Position numbers and translations under genes: made by a program | Notes under the pieces: generated by a model | Seen by the model: only the letters and a program-made list of their open reading frames with translations | The model's database searches: none | What the model was told of the DNA's origin: nothing | Shown here: positions 42,901 through 51,079 of the stretch, in pieces | How the letters are laid out: each line of letters opens with the position of its first letter | How positions within the stretch are numbered: the first letter of the stretch is position 1 | Assembly (NCBI RefSeq): GCF_030625865.1 | Contig: NZ_DAOUQB010000013.1 | Span: forward strand, 1-64,000 | From: Anaerotignum sp. | GTDB lineage: Bacteria; Bacillota; Clostridia; Lachnospirales; Anaerotignaceae | Direction: 5' to 3' | DNA length: 64,000 nucleotides

Positions 42901-45146
42901 CCTTTTCCTTTGATTATTTGCTGTTTTGCATCATCCGAGGTTATGGCAGGAGGGGCAACGTCCACCTGTTCTTGTACAGGGAAAGTTGTACCTCCAAGGT
43001 AAACCGCATAATAAACAAAGCCCTCTTCATTTAAGCTAACACCGATTTCCGCACTGGTATTTTCAGAAGATGCGATTTTCGGGTAACCCAAGTTAAACCG
43101 GGGTGGTGTGGCATCCTTTGTAACAAACTGCATCTTTGTTACAGAAGAATCATTGGTGCCGTCAGAAAGCAAGATATAACAATCATAGTTATTTAATTCC
43201 TCCAAGCCCGTTACCGAAAGGGTATCCCCCTCATAACGTTCACAGTCTTCCACTACACCATTTTTTGTCGTTCCATAAAGCTTCTGCGATTTTAAAGACT
43301 TGCTATCCGGTGCGGGACGCCCCTTCTCATATACTGCCCAATACAAATCACAATCCTTATTGGAAACATACTCCAAGGTAGCTGTTTCATCTGAAACATC
43401 CTTTACAATGGGAAAGCCCGACAAAAATGCAGGTTTACTATTGTCCAACGTAGTAAAATAGTCGGTTCTTCTTCTACTTGTATCCTCTTTATCATCCACC
43501 AAAACCGCAGATAAAATATAATCGGTGTCTACTTCAAGTCCCGAAACTTTAGTAGTATATTCCTTATTGGACTCCACTTGTAAAGAACCATATTTTTTCA
43601 CAATAGTTTCATACTTTCCGGGTTTGATAATTTCATCTTCATCCGGTCTGCCATCATCATAATAGGTAATTGCCCAATAAACAGTACCCGGTTTATTGGT
43701 TTTAAACTTCGCAACCCCATCCGTAGGACCAATATCCTCCATTTCAGGATAATCACTTAAAAACAAAGGTGTTTCAGAGGCTTCCTCCGCATCCTTGCTT
43801 GTCATATCCTTTCCGTTAATATTGGCAGTCAAGCCCGGTCTTATCTCAATTTCGTCGGGCAGCATAGAAACCTTACTGCCTGCTGCATTTGCTTTTAGGT
43901 ATCCAATTTCACCTTCTCCGGATATATTAATCCCTTTATCCAAATAAAGTTCATCTACATAGGTATCCTCGTCTAAGAAAACCCTGCTATCCTCTGCTGT
44001 TTCATCAATAACCAAATTGTCAATGGTTTCATTATCCAAGTACAAATAATTTTGTGCACCCTTTACCGTAACCTGATCAAATAAACCGGATAAATGCAGC
44101 TCTGATTTTGCAGGTGCATCCATAATAACATCTTTGAACCCACCGCCTCGGCTTGCCGATTCTTCTAAATATGCATCGGTCTTAATTGTAGCTTTATCAA
44201 CAATGGTATTACCGGTTAATTTTACGGATTTAATACTATTATCTGTTTCCGGCACAATAAGATTCGTAATGGTACAGTCGTCAAAGGTAATACTACTTTT
44301 CCCCCCTTGACTTTCCCCTGTTCCACTGACAATAACATCCCCCAAAACATGCACATTTTCGAATTTCGTATCCCCAAGGCCTACCCCTTCCGTAATATAA
44401 AGATCTCCTTTAATTACGGTATCACACAAGGTAACCCCTGAGGCAGAAATTGTAACATTTCCATTCTGGACACCTAACGTTTTTGTTCCTGATTGGTTCA
44501 CCAGCTCTCCCACTGCATCGGAAAGTACCTTGGCTACTTCAGCTCGGGTTATATAATTTTGAGGTTTAAACGTTCCGTCTCTATAACCTGAAATAAAGCC
44601 TTTGTCTGAAGCAGTATTCACATATCCTCTGCTCCAGTTTGCAATATTTTTGCTATCCGAAAAAGAATAAGTATCCCCTGTTGTCTCTTCGATTTGCAAA
44701 TTTCTTCCCAGCAAAGCAACTGCCTGTTCTCTGGTAAGTTGCCCTTTTGCATTTGCTGTATTTTTACCATCTCCCGCAAAATATCCCTCATTATATGCAG
44801 TAATAACATCATCTGCATACCATTCGGATCCCTTTATGTCTTTAAACGGGTTTTTTCCCGTTGCGTCATAACCAAAGGTTCGATTTACTATGGAAATAAA
44901 TTCTGCTCTTGTAATAGGAGAATCAGGATTCATATTCCCGTTTTTGTCTCCACTTATAAGGCCTCTGTTATATAAATTTCGCATAAACGGTTCAGCCCAG
45001 TGGTTCTCAACCCCCATATTGAAAGAAGCTGCGTAGACGTTCTCCGTAGGTACAAAACATAAATCAGTCGCTGTCATAGCAGTAACTAAGGCAAAAGCCA
45101 CCATTTTCTTCCATTTATTTGACAACGACCCCTTAAACTGCATCAT
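39972..45146 (-). CDS. Giant SLH-anchored surface protein (about 1725 aa)
   Basis: The start is taken at 45146 (MMQFKGSL), with AAGGA 9 nt upstream; an ATG two codons earlier is possible. A signal peptide (about 1-38, cleavage after NVYA) is followed by three S-layer homology domains (about 45-215), each with a D/SPITRAEF-like motif, that bind pyruvylated wall polymer. Next comes a beta-helix-like segment (about 225-440), then at least six Fn3-like repeats. These carry the signature F..GYP....... and YYA/YWAV..KG and alternate between a short and a long type. Further Ig-like segments finish the protein (last ~600 residues). There is no LPXTG and no catalytic motif. It overlaps the pilZ gene by 14 bp, suggesting coupled, possibly c-di-GMP-linked expression. 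It may be an adhesin or S-layer component. Confidence 0.9.
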   Translation of the reverse strand: MMQFKGSLSNKWKKMVAFALVTAMTATDLCFVPTENVYAASFNMGVENHWAEPFMRNLYNRGLISGDKNGNMNPDSPITRAEFISIVNRTFGYDATGKNPFKDIKGSEWYADDVITAYNEGYFAGDGKNTANAKGQLTREQAVALLGRNLQIEETTGDTYSFSDSKNIANWSRGYVNTASDKGFISGYRDGTFKPQNYITRAEVAKVLSDAVGELVNQSGTKTLGVQNGNVTISASGVTLCDTVIKGDLYITEGVGLGDTKFENVHVLGDVIVSGTGESQGGKSSITFDDCTITNLIVPETDNSIKSVKLTGNTIVDKATIKTDAYLEESASRGGGFKDVIMDAPAKSELHLSGLFDQVTVKGAQNYLYLDNETIDNLVIDETAEDSRVFLDEDTYVDELYLDKGINISGEGEIGYLKANAAGSKVSMLPDEIEIRPGLTANINGKDMTSKDAEEASETPLFLSDYPEMEDIGPTDGVAKFKTNKPGTVYWAITYYDDGRPDEDEIIKPGKYETIVKKYGSLQVESNKEYTTKVSGLEVDTDYILSAVLVDDKEDTSRRRTDYFTTLDNSKPAFLSGFPIVKDVSDETATLEYVSNKDCDLYWAVYEKGRPAPDSKSLKSQKLYGTTKNGVVEDCERYEGDTLSVTGLEELNNYDCYILLSDGTNDSSVTKMQFVTKDATPPRFNLGYPKIASSENTSAEIGVSLNEEGFVYYAVYLGGTTFPVQEQVDVAPPAITSDDAKQQIIKGKGAEKNGKSSNLKADTAGSIKISGLKPEEEYDVYLVAQDKSENLSEIKKITIEAKPDFLDNYPAVRTIYNSSAEIAMNVTKNCTAYWAVLPKGSVAPNVISLKAQTVSGATNQGIEECKKNEEEILTVNNLKEYTDYDFYALATDGLVDSEITKVTFKTADLTAPIFANGYPMLDEVKDTSIGVKVKVNEAATIYYVLCKKGDTFPLPVAPSTEQPALDSDEAKNQVVLGNSGLRSGKISVKQNVEGTISLTKLTAETPYDLFIVAKDSFNNISTVEYMDVKTADFTSPTATLEFEETISGDVVAGSEIRIKFSEEVVDNATKNKLSAVDKEDLGENITLYDLSVLRRPAVDIDFTKVLIEDVDGATVVTFPAGVLDLNSANTYEFELNKIADTSGNRMDEKTLLPSFNTVAPMVEIAETVSASSMDMSFELTPQVSETNDNIFYDILFQSSEKVGFEVYEKPEGSSTFTKVSSSTGDSVVIVEKDKSISLQNIKDKILDNREIYDYDKFKDLKQTEYGIKIVSINGETDRQGWESTINFGIKCVIGSSSGLSPVSDNPTDRLAEAVTEGKVTIVNYPKDFNVKVYFTDTIVPEFELGYPKLVNDSGASQVGDTIVRPIVKTTKKATFYYLIAKKGTVTDPTADGIMDGKYKPQDGVYGSFSVVSGKTEYEFRIEGLNPNVNYVMYCFLKGTPAATSPMKEIEFTTVSVAAPKLDSAYIRDRLADSAIIDIALDKEAEIDWIVFNKQSMPTESAIDGDFIREREENIAYRPIDFGSATAKISSGDTLARATITINNIERDVYYNFYAVAKSPVGGGDSQIIKVINITPADKSSPTVIADTSITNYGSYYAEKPYNGTVTLTFSEPMFYIPAEGGALTPLDITTFKEGIEMGLEAGASADDIKLEVISFKTASTDTGARALTSVTIKFTNVYNNSVVNFPYALSDKNTNIAGYLYMKFVDMELAGQSRGDSYWDQKFI

Positions 45147-45741
45147 CCTCATCCATCCTTTTCCGTCTATAATTCGTCGCTTGTATTTTAAATACGCTTG
45201 CTCTCAAGATACTTTCCTCTGCACGGAGCAAATTCAGAAACTCACATCCGTAAGAATACATATTGTAGTTTGCTTCTTCCCTGCGCAAAAGCTTAAAGTT
45301 AACCAAAATCGGCGTTTCCGTCCAACTGGTCATAAAAGAATATTCGTAATCCATATTCAATTTTTCTTCACAAACAAAGCACATGCCGCCACAACTTAAA
45401 TCTCTTAGTTTAACCTCTACAGGAATTTCATTTCCATCTTCTGTATAACAAATTTTTATTATAATTTCGAAGTCAACCCTAACATCTCTATGTAATAACG
45501 GTGCTAAATTTCTTACCTCCTGCAAATGAATCTTGCCATATGAAATTTCGCTGATATCTGCATCGTAAATTTGATTAAACTTTTCTTCCACCTGAAAAAC
45601 AATTTTATCTCCTATCTGAAATTGACTTAGGGTGTCCTCTTCAAACGGAATCAAAAAAGACACACCACTTCCCATAAAACTTAAATCCGCATAGTCTATC
45701 ACATTGTTTTGTTCATCCATTAAAATACACTTAATTGACAA
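45133..45741 (-). CDS. PilZ-domain protein (YcgR-like)
   Basis: A 202-aa protein. The N-terminal barrel (about 1-85) resembles the YcgR N-domain. The PilZ domain (about 90-190) has a reduced arginine motif, LLHRDVRVDF, and the DxSxxG motif as RDLSCGGMCF. c-di-GMP binding is plausible, but the RxxxR element is compressed. In other bacteria such proteins slow the flagellar motor or control exopolymer. Here it is encoded between a FlhB-like C-terminal protein (51 bp upstream) and the SLH surface protein (overlapping). Confidence 0.82.
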   Translation of the reverse strand: MSIKCILMDEQNNVIDYADLSFMGSGVSFLIPFEEDTLSQFQIGDKIVFQVEEKFNQIYDADISEISYGKIHLQEVRNLAPLLHRDVRVDFEIIIKICYTEDGNEIPVEVKLRDLSCGGMCFVCEEKLNMDYEYSFMTSWTETPILVNFKLLRREEANYNMYSYGCEFLNLLRAEESILRASVFKIQATNYRRKRMDEDDAV

Positions 45742-45792
45742 TGTCTATCCCTCCAAACGATTCCTCTCCATTTATTGCTCTGCCATTCAAAA

Positions 45793-46101
45793 CTAGCCCT
45801 GATCTGTGCCAGTCTCAGAGGTACTCGGTGAATTTGACGGTGAAAATTTAAGAAAATATACATAGATGTCAACGATTGCCTTATACAGCTCTTCCGGAAC
45901 CTCTGCGCCAAGTTCAAGCCTGGATAAAATCGTTGCCAAGGATGTATCCTCATAAACGGGAACGTTGTTATCTGCGGCAAGCTCCACAATTTTCTCCGCC
46001 ATATGCCCCATACCAGAAGCAACGATAATAGGTGCAACCTGATCATTGTCATATTTTAAAGCAACAGCCTTTTTGTTAATTTTATCCTTATATCTTGACA
46101 T
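45793..46101 (-). CDS. FlhB C-terminal-domain-like protein (YlqH/FhlB type)
   Basis: A 102-aa protein matching only the cytoplasmic domain of FlhB after its cleavage site: KKAVALKYDNDQVAPIIVASG, then VPVYEDTSLATILSRLELGAEVPEELY. The NPTH sequence is absent. The start at 46101 (MSRYKDKI) follows AAAGGA by 12 nt and overlaps the end of the preceding gene. Such stand-alone domains can replace cleaved FlhB-C in some species. The Ser/Thr-rich tail (about 93-102) is extra. Confidence 0.88.
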   Translation of the reverse strand: MSRYKDKINKKAVALKYDNDQVAPIIVASGMGHMAEKIVELAADNNVPVYEDTSLATILSRLELGAEVPEELYKAIVDIYVYFLKFSPSNSPSTSETGTDQG

Positions 46102-47500
46102 TGACAGAATTTTTCCTTTCATAGATTTTGGGAAATACTTGGGATATGCTTATAGGCGTTTTGCCTTTATCTACAGAAATAGAGTTAATGGCTAAACCAT
46201 TACGCTCTAAAATTTCAGTTAGTCCGGCTTTAATTCCCTTATCTGTAGCAAGAACTTTTTCCGGACAGAACAATTGCATATCAATTTTCCCTTTATTATG
46301 CAGTATGATTAAGTCAAAAAAACCCACGTCTTTAATATCGAACTTAATCAACAGTTTTGTTTTTCTTTCTTCTTCCCCACTCTTCCCCTCCTCATCGTCA
46401 GGATCGATCCAAAGTTCGGAATACATCATATTCCCATCAATATTCATGGGAAGCGACATGTGCAGTAATGGCATATACACGCTTTCGTTTAAAAGCATAG
46501 ATGATAAAATACCCTTAAACATGTCAATATTCTCGTAGCCGGCCTCTCCTCTAATGCCTCTTTCTAAAATGTTAATCAGACTTTGATTGGACTGACTCCC
46601 TTGGGATTTTTCCGTATGAATTTGAATTAATACATCGGCAAATGTTTTGGAATCAATATTACCAAGCTTTTCTTTTATTACATTATAATGCATTATTTCC
46701 TCAAATGCATCAATAAATCCATTTTTATTTGCATTTTCGTAACGGGCAATATTCAGAGTAAGAGATGAAATCAAATCTCGAACCCGACCAAAATCATTTG
46801 TATATTTAATATATTTTGATAAGAAAGGAATAATTTCTTTTTTCAAAATTTCCGTGTTTTTTGTTGTATCTCCCGATTTCGCATTTTCATTAAGAAGTTT
46901 AGTCAGTTCAAGCATCTGCTCTGCATAACTTTTGGGAAGACTTTTAGATAAGTTGGAAATATCTATTAAAATATTATTCAAAATATGGTTGCTTGCAGAA
47001 AAATCATTGTATTTTTTCAGCAAATCCAAAATTTTAGAATTCAGTTCAGAAGAATTAGACTGAAAAAGAGCATCTCTTAAAAAGTCAAAAAAAGCCCCTC
47101 CAAATTTTGTAACTCCTCCTGCTTGATTTTTCAAATAGCCTTCCAACTCTTCCGGAGAAAGTTTAATCATTTCCAGAAACTTAGAAATTTCCTGAGCAAA
47201 ATTTTCATTAATCCCAGAATTCACCAAATTCCCCATTTTTGCAAACATCAGATCACCCATAAGTTCCGTTGTTGACGGCGTTCCTTTTAAGACTTTTAGG
47301 AACCCTTCGTAATTTGAATTCTGATATTCCACAAAATTATTTTGCTGATAATCCGTATTAGAAGATTTGCTATCAGGTCTTGTAACTTTATTCACATCTG
47401 TTATATTATTTATATTAGGATCATTCGTCGAGATCGGATTTGTTCTCGAAGTATTATCATATCCAGAAACGGGGGTTGAAACTTTTATAATGTTCGACAT
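46088..47500 (-). CDS. YlqG-like protein with FliK-type C-terminal domain
   Basis: A 470-aa protein with its start behind AAAGGATG. The first 60 residues are Asn/Ser/Thr-rich, the middle (about 60-335) is helical, and the last ~100 residues resemble the Flg_hook domain of FliK (LLIKFDIKDVGFFDLIILHNKG, then IKAGLTEILERNGLAI). It overlaps the FlhB-C-like gene by 14 bp. The same pairing, ylqG-ylqH, exists in Bacillus. A second FliK-like ruler or specificity factor working with an FlhB-C surrogate is the natural reading, but its substrate is unknown. Confidence 0.7.
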   Translation of the reverse strand: MSNIIKVSTPVSGYDNTSRTNPISTNDPNINNITDVNKVTRPDSKSSNTDYQQNNFVEYQNSNYEGFLKVLKGTPSTTELMGDLMFAKMGNLVNSGINENFAQEISKFLEMIKLSPEELEGYLKNQAGGVTKFGGAFFDFLRDALFQSNSSELNSKILDLLKKYNDFSASNHILNNILIDISNLSKSLPKSYAEQMLELTKLLNENAKSGDTTKNTEILKKEIIPFLSKYIKYTNDFGRVRDLISSLTLNIARYENANKNGFIDAFEEIMHYNVIKEKLGNIDSKTFADVLIQIHTEKSQGSQSNQSLINILERGIRGEAGYENIDMFKGILSSMLLNESVYMPLLHMSLPMNIDGNMMYSELWIDPDDEEGKSGEEERKTKLLIKFDIKDVGFFDLIILHNKGKIDMQLFCPEKVLATDKGIKAGLTEILERNGLAINSISVDKGKTPISISQVFPKIYERKNSVNVKI

Positions 47501-47540
47501 AATTTCACATCCTTTCCATTGAAATATTATTATTTTCCTC

Positions 47541-47586
47541 TTTTTGTCGAATTAAATTTATAGTATAATTAACCAAATGGTGTAAA
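47541..47586. promoter_or_regulatory. Overlapping divergent promoters: ylqG-like operon (-) and cheA operon (+)
   Basis: Minus strand: TTTACA (47586-47581), an 18-bp spacer, TATAAA (47562-47557). Plus strand: TATAAT (47564-47569) with a weak TTTTTG -35 at 47541-47546 and a 17-bp spacer. The two -10 regions are next to each other, so the two operons may compete for polymerase. Confidence 0.55.
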
Positions 47587-47626
47587 TAGTGATGTAACAT
47601 ATTCTTTTCTAAGGTGGTGCTCATAA

Positions 47627-49729
47627 ATGAACAACGGCATGGATAGTATGATTGATATGTATCTCTTCGAAACAAATTCCTTACTTGAGCAGTTGGAAAA
47701 TATCATGCTCGAGGCGGAAAAAGCAAAGGCCTTTACGTCTGAAGATATTGACGAAATTTTCCGTATTATGCATACAATTAAAGGTTCTTCTGCAATGATG
47801 GAATTCGATTCGATTTCTAAAATCGCACATAGAATCGAAGATCTTTTCTTCATCTTCAGACAAAATAACACAACTGATACCTTTTCCGATGCTATGCGCA
47901 AAGAGCTTTTTAACTTAATTTTTAAAACAAACGACTTTATGCGTACAGAAGTAGCAAAAATCGAGCAAAATGAACCTATCTCTGATAATATCGACAATTT
48001 CATAAATGATATTAATACTTTTATTGAAAAATTGGATGCTGGTGAAGCAAGCCCCTTGGAAACCGCCGAAAGCAAAAAATCTGACGATAAAAATACCGTA
48101 GCACAAAGCAATGCTTCATTGCAATCCATTCCTGCCACTACTTCGCCATACATCATTAAAATTCTTTTTGATGATGGTTGCGGAATGGAGCACTTACGGG
48201 CTTTTATGGTAAAAAGTGCAATTGCCGATCATATTGGAAATAACTTTAAGTTTTTTCCTGAAGATGTGGAAACCAATTCCGAAACTTGTAACTATATTAT
48301 AGACAACGGTTTTTTCATTTTTCTTGATGATGAAACTCAAGTGGATCCCACTGTGACTGCAATTAAAAGCTCACTCAACATTGCCTCTTTCGAGATTATA
48401 CCGAATCCCGCTGCTGAAGAAACGCAGCACAAAGAGGCGGAATCCGTTGCAACTGCAACCGAAACTGCGGCTGGCAACACAACAAACCAAAGCAAGCCAA
48501 GCAAAAAAAGCAATCATGCTTCCCCTGCACCTCAACAGGCTAAACAAAGTATTATCAGCGTGAATTTGTCAAAATTGGACAATCTTATGGCTATTGTAGG
48601 TGAAATCGTTATTACCGAATCCATGGTAACCTCATCTCCTGATTTGAAGGGTCTTAAGCTTGATAATTTTACAAAATCCACCAGACAATTAAGAAAATTA
48701 ACCGATGAACTGCAGGACATTGCCATGTCTATGCGTATGGTTCCCATTTCCGGTGTATTTAATAAGATGAACCGTATTGTGCGTGATATGGGTCAGAACT
48801 TAAATAAAGATGTACGTCTCACCATCATCGGCGAAAATACAGAATTAGACAAAACAATTGTAGACAGCATCAACGACCCCTTAATCCATATTGTAAGAAA
48901 TGCAATGGATCATGGAATCGAAGAAAATAGCCAAGACCGTATTGCCGCCGGCAAAGATTCTCAAGGGGAAATTACTCTGGAAGCAAAACATACCGGCAGT
49001 GATATCATCATCACAATTTCTGATGACGGCGCAGGTGTAAATGCTGATAAGGTGCTGGAAAAGGCAAAACGCAACGGAATTTTGACAAAGCCGGAAAATG
49101 AATATACAAAACGAGAAATTCTCGCTCTGCTCCTTGCTCCAGGATTTTCCACAAACGAAACCGTTACCGAATACTCCGGACGTGGTGTGGGAATGGATGT
49201 AGTAAAGCAGAACATCGAAAAGGTGGGCGGTATTGTTTTTATCGAAAGCGAACTGGGTCAAGGCACTTGTATCACACTGAAAATACCTTTGACCTTGGCT
49301 ATTGTGGATGGCATGGAAATTTCCGTGGGTAAATCCACATTTACCATCCCAATTACCAATATCAGGCAATCCTTCAAGTGTAGCCGTGAAGAAGTTATTT
49401 ATGACTCTTTGGGTAACGAACTGATTGAACGTATGGGAGACTATTATCCCATCGTTAGGCTGCATAACCTCTATAATATAGAAACAGAAATTACCGATAT
49501 TGAAGAAGGTATTTTGGTATGGGTTGAAGCCAGCGATAAATCCTATTGCCTGTTTGTGGATAAATTCATTGGTGAACAACAGGTTGTTGTAAAACCTTTG
49601 CCTCCTTACCTGAATAGCTTTAATATTAAAAACTCAGGGGTCGCAGGATGTACAATTCTAGGCGATGGAAATATCAGTATTATCCTTGATGCACTTAGCC
49701 TTCATACAGCATTCATGAATTCGTTATAA
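47627..49729 (+). CDS. cheA: Chemotaxis histidine kinase CheA
   Basis: A 700-aa kinase. The P1 HPt domain has phospho-acceptor His49 (FRIMHTIKGSSAMM). A P2 CheY/CheB-binding domain follows (about 185-265, PYIIKILFDDGCGMEHLR). A Thr/Ser/Gln-rich linker leads to the P3 dimerisation helices (about 310-370), the P4 ATPase with NAMDHGIE, DDGAGV and GRGVGMDV, and the P5 CheW-like regulatory domain. The start follows GGTGGTG. It is first in cheA-cheW-cheR-cheB. Confidence 0.97.
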   Translation: MNNGMDSMIDMYLFETNSLLEQLENIMLEAEKAKAFTSEDIDEIFRIMHTIKGSSAMMEFDSISKIAHRIEDLFFIFRQNNTTDTFSDAMRKELFNLIFKTNDFMRTEVAKIEQNEPISDNIDNFINDINTFIEKLDAGEASPLETAESKKSDDKNTVAQSNASLQSIPATTSPYIIKILFDDGCGMEHLRAFMVKSAIADHIGNNFKFFPEDVETNSETCNYIIDNGFFIFLDDETQVDPTVTAIKSSLNIASFEIIPNPAAEETQHKEAESVATATETAAGNTTNQSKPSKKSNHASPAPQQAKQSIISVNLSKLDNLMAIVGEIVITESMVTSSPDLKGLKLDNFTKSTRQLRKLTDELQDIAMSMRMVPISGVFNKMNRIVRDMGQNLNKDVRLTIIGENTELDKTIVDSINDPLIHIVRNAMDHGIEENSQDRIAAGKDSQGEITLEAKHTGSDIIITISDDGAGVNADKVLEKAKRNGILTKPENEYTKREILALLLAPGFSTNETVTEYSGRGVGMDVVKQNIEKVGGIVFIESELGQGTCITLKIPLTLAIVDGMEISVGKSTFTIPITNIRQSFKCSREEVIYDSLGNELIERMGDYYPIVRLHNLYNIETEITDIEEGILVWVEASDKSYCLFVDKFIGEQQVVVKPLPPYLNSFNIKNSGVAGCTILGDGNISIILDALSLHTAFMNSL

Positions 49730-49743
49730 GGGGGAATGTTACA

Positions 49744-50220
49744 ATGAAAACAGAAAATAATAATGTAATGATGGATGAGGAATATAATTTAGCAGACGCA
49801 GAAGAAATCATAAATAAATATCTCACGTTTATTTCTGCCGATTTGGTTTATGGAATTCCCATCGAAAACGTAGTTGAAATTATTACAAGCCCCAGTATTA
49901 CAGCTCTGCCCATGGTTCCGCCATATGTTTTGGGTGTGATTAACCTAAGAGGTCAGATTGTGCCCATCATTGACATTCGTCAAATAATGGATAAACCGGC
50001 AAATGAAAATAATTCTATTTTATGTGTTATTATTTTAGAAATTGACTCAATCTCTATTGGTGTTTTGGTAGATACCGTTTTACAGGTAATCAATATGCCC
50101 AACAAAATTTCTGCGCCTCCTTCTAAAAATAATCTTTCCTTTATTAATGGAATGACAAATTTGAATGACGGCAGTGTTATGTACTCTTTGGATTGTGATT
50201 TATTGATTAGCAATAAATAA
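49744..50220 (+). CDS. cheW: Chemotaxis coupling protein CheW
   Basis: A 158-aa single CheW domain (YLTFISADLVYGIPIENVVEI, then LGVINLRGQIVPIIDI) joining CheA to receptors. It has a ~25-residue acidic N-terminal extension. The start follows AAGGGGG, 14 bp after cheA. Confidence 0.95.
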   Translation: MKTENNNVMMDEEYNLADAEEIINKYLTFISADLVYGIPIENVVEIITSPSITALPMVPPYVLGVINLRGQIVPIIDIRQIMDKPANENNSILCVIILEIDSISIGVLVDTVLQVINMPNKISAPPSKNNLSFINGMTNLNDGSVMYSLDCDLLISNK

Positions 50221-50232
50221 GGTGGTTGATGA

Positions 50233-51045
50233 ATGAATACTTTAAAAGAAAACGACTTTGTCCGTCTTTATACCTTTATTCAAAAAAAGTACGGCATAAA
50301 TCTTTCAAAGAAAAAACAGTTAATTGAAGGGCGGTTAAACTCAACTTTGTTTTCAATGGGTTTTAATGATTTTTCTGAATATGTTGATTATATTCTTACC
50401 AAATCCACAGAAAAGGATGTTGAAGTTTTACTAAATAAATTAACGACAAACTACACATATTTTATGAGAGAGAAGGTTCATTTTGATTTCTTCACCCAAA
50501 CGATTCTTCCCTATCTCGTTCAAAACAAAAAAGAAAAAGTTCTAAGTGTTTGGAGTGCAGGATGTTCCACCGGTCAGGAACCCTATACCCTTTCTATTTT
50601 AATGAAAGAGTTCTTAGGTAAGGAGGCTCCCCGTTGGGATACGCGTGTTCTGGCAACGGATATTTCTCAAAAAGTTCTTCTCCAGGCACAAAAGGGAATT
50701 TATCCCCAAGATTCTTTTAAAGATATGCCTAGTGAATGGGTGAGAAAATACTTTAATCGTGTGGGTAACACCGATCAGTATGAAGTAACCCCAGCATTAA
50801 AATCAAACGTAATCTTTAAGCCCTTTAATTTAATGGATCCCATACAATTTAAGATCCCATTTGATGTTATTTTTTGTCGAAATGTAATGATCTATTTTAA
50901 CCAGCAAACAAAAGATGCTTTGGTAGACAGATTCTACAATTCCACTAATCAAGGCGGATATCTTATTATTGGGCTTTCTGAAACGGTTAATAAAAATAAC
51001 ACAAACTATAAATATACTATGCCTGCAGTATACAGAAAAATTTAA
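50233..51045 (+). CDS. cheR: Chemoreceptor methyltransferase CheR
   Basis: A 270-aa enzyme that methylates receptor glutamates using S-adenosylmethionine. The small N-terminal helical domain is followed by the SAM site VWSAGCSTGQEPYT (about 110-125), the conserved LATDIS and VIFCRNVMIYF. It is 12 bp after cheW. Confidence 0.96.
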   Translation: MNTLKENDFVRLYTFIQKKYGINLSKKKQLIEGRLNSTLFSMGFNDFSEYVDYILTKSTEKDVEVLLNKLTTNYTYFMREKVHFDFFTQTILPYLVQNKKEKVLSVWSAGCSTGQEPYTLSILMKEFLGKEAPRWDTRVLATDISQKVLLQAQKGIYPQDSFKDMPSEWVRKYFNRVGNTDQYEVTPALKSNVIFKPFNLMDPIQFKIPFDVIFCRNVMIYFNQQTKDALVDRFYNSTNQGGYLIIGLSETVNKNNTNYKYTMPAVYRKI

Positions 51046-51079
51046 TTGGTATTTATACAATTAAGAAAGGTTGCATTGA

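Noticed and set aside
45720-46052. 110-codon minus-strand frame over the FlhB-C-like gene
   Set aside because: It lies within the FlhB-C-like gene in another frame. Composition is Trp/Arg/Leu-rich and there is no ribosome site.
48881-49579. 232-codon antisense frame inside cheA
   Set aside because: A shadow of the cheA coding strand: cheA motifs are intact on the plus strand and there is no ribosome site for the antisense frame.
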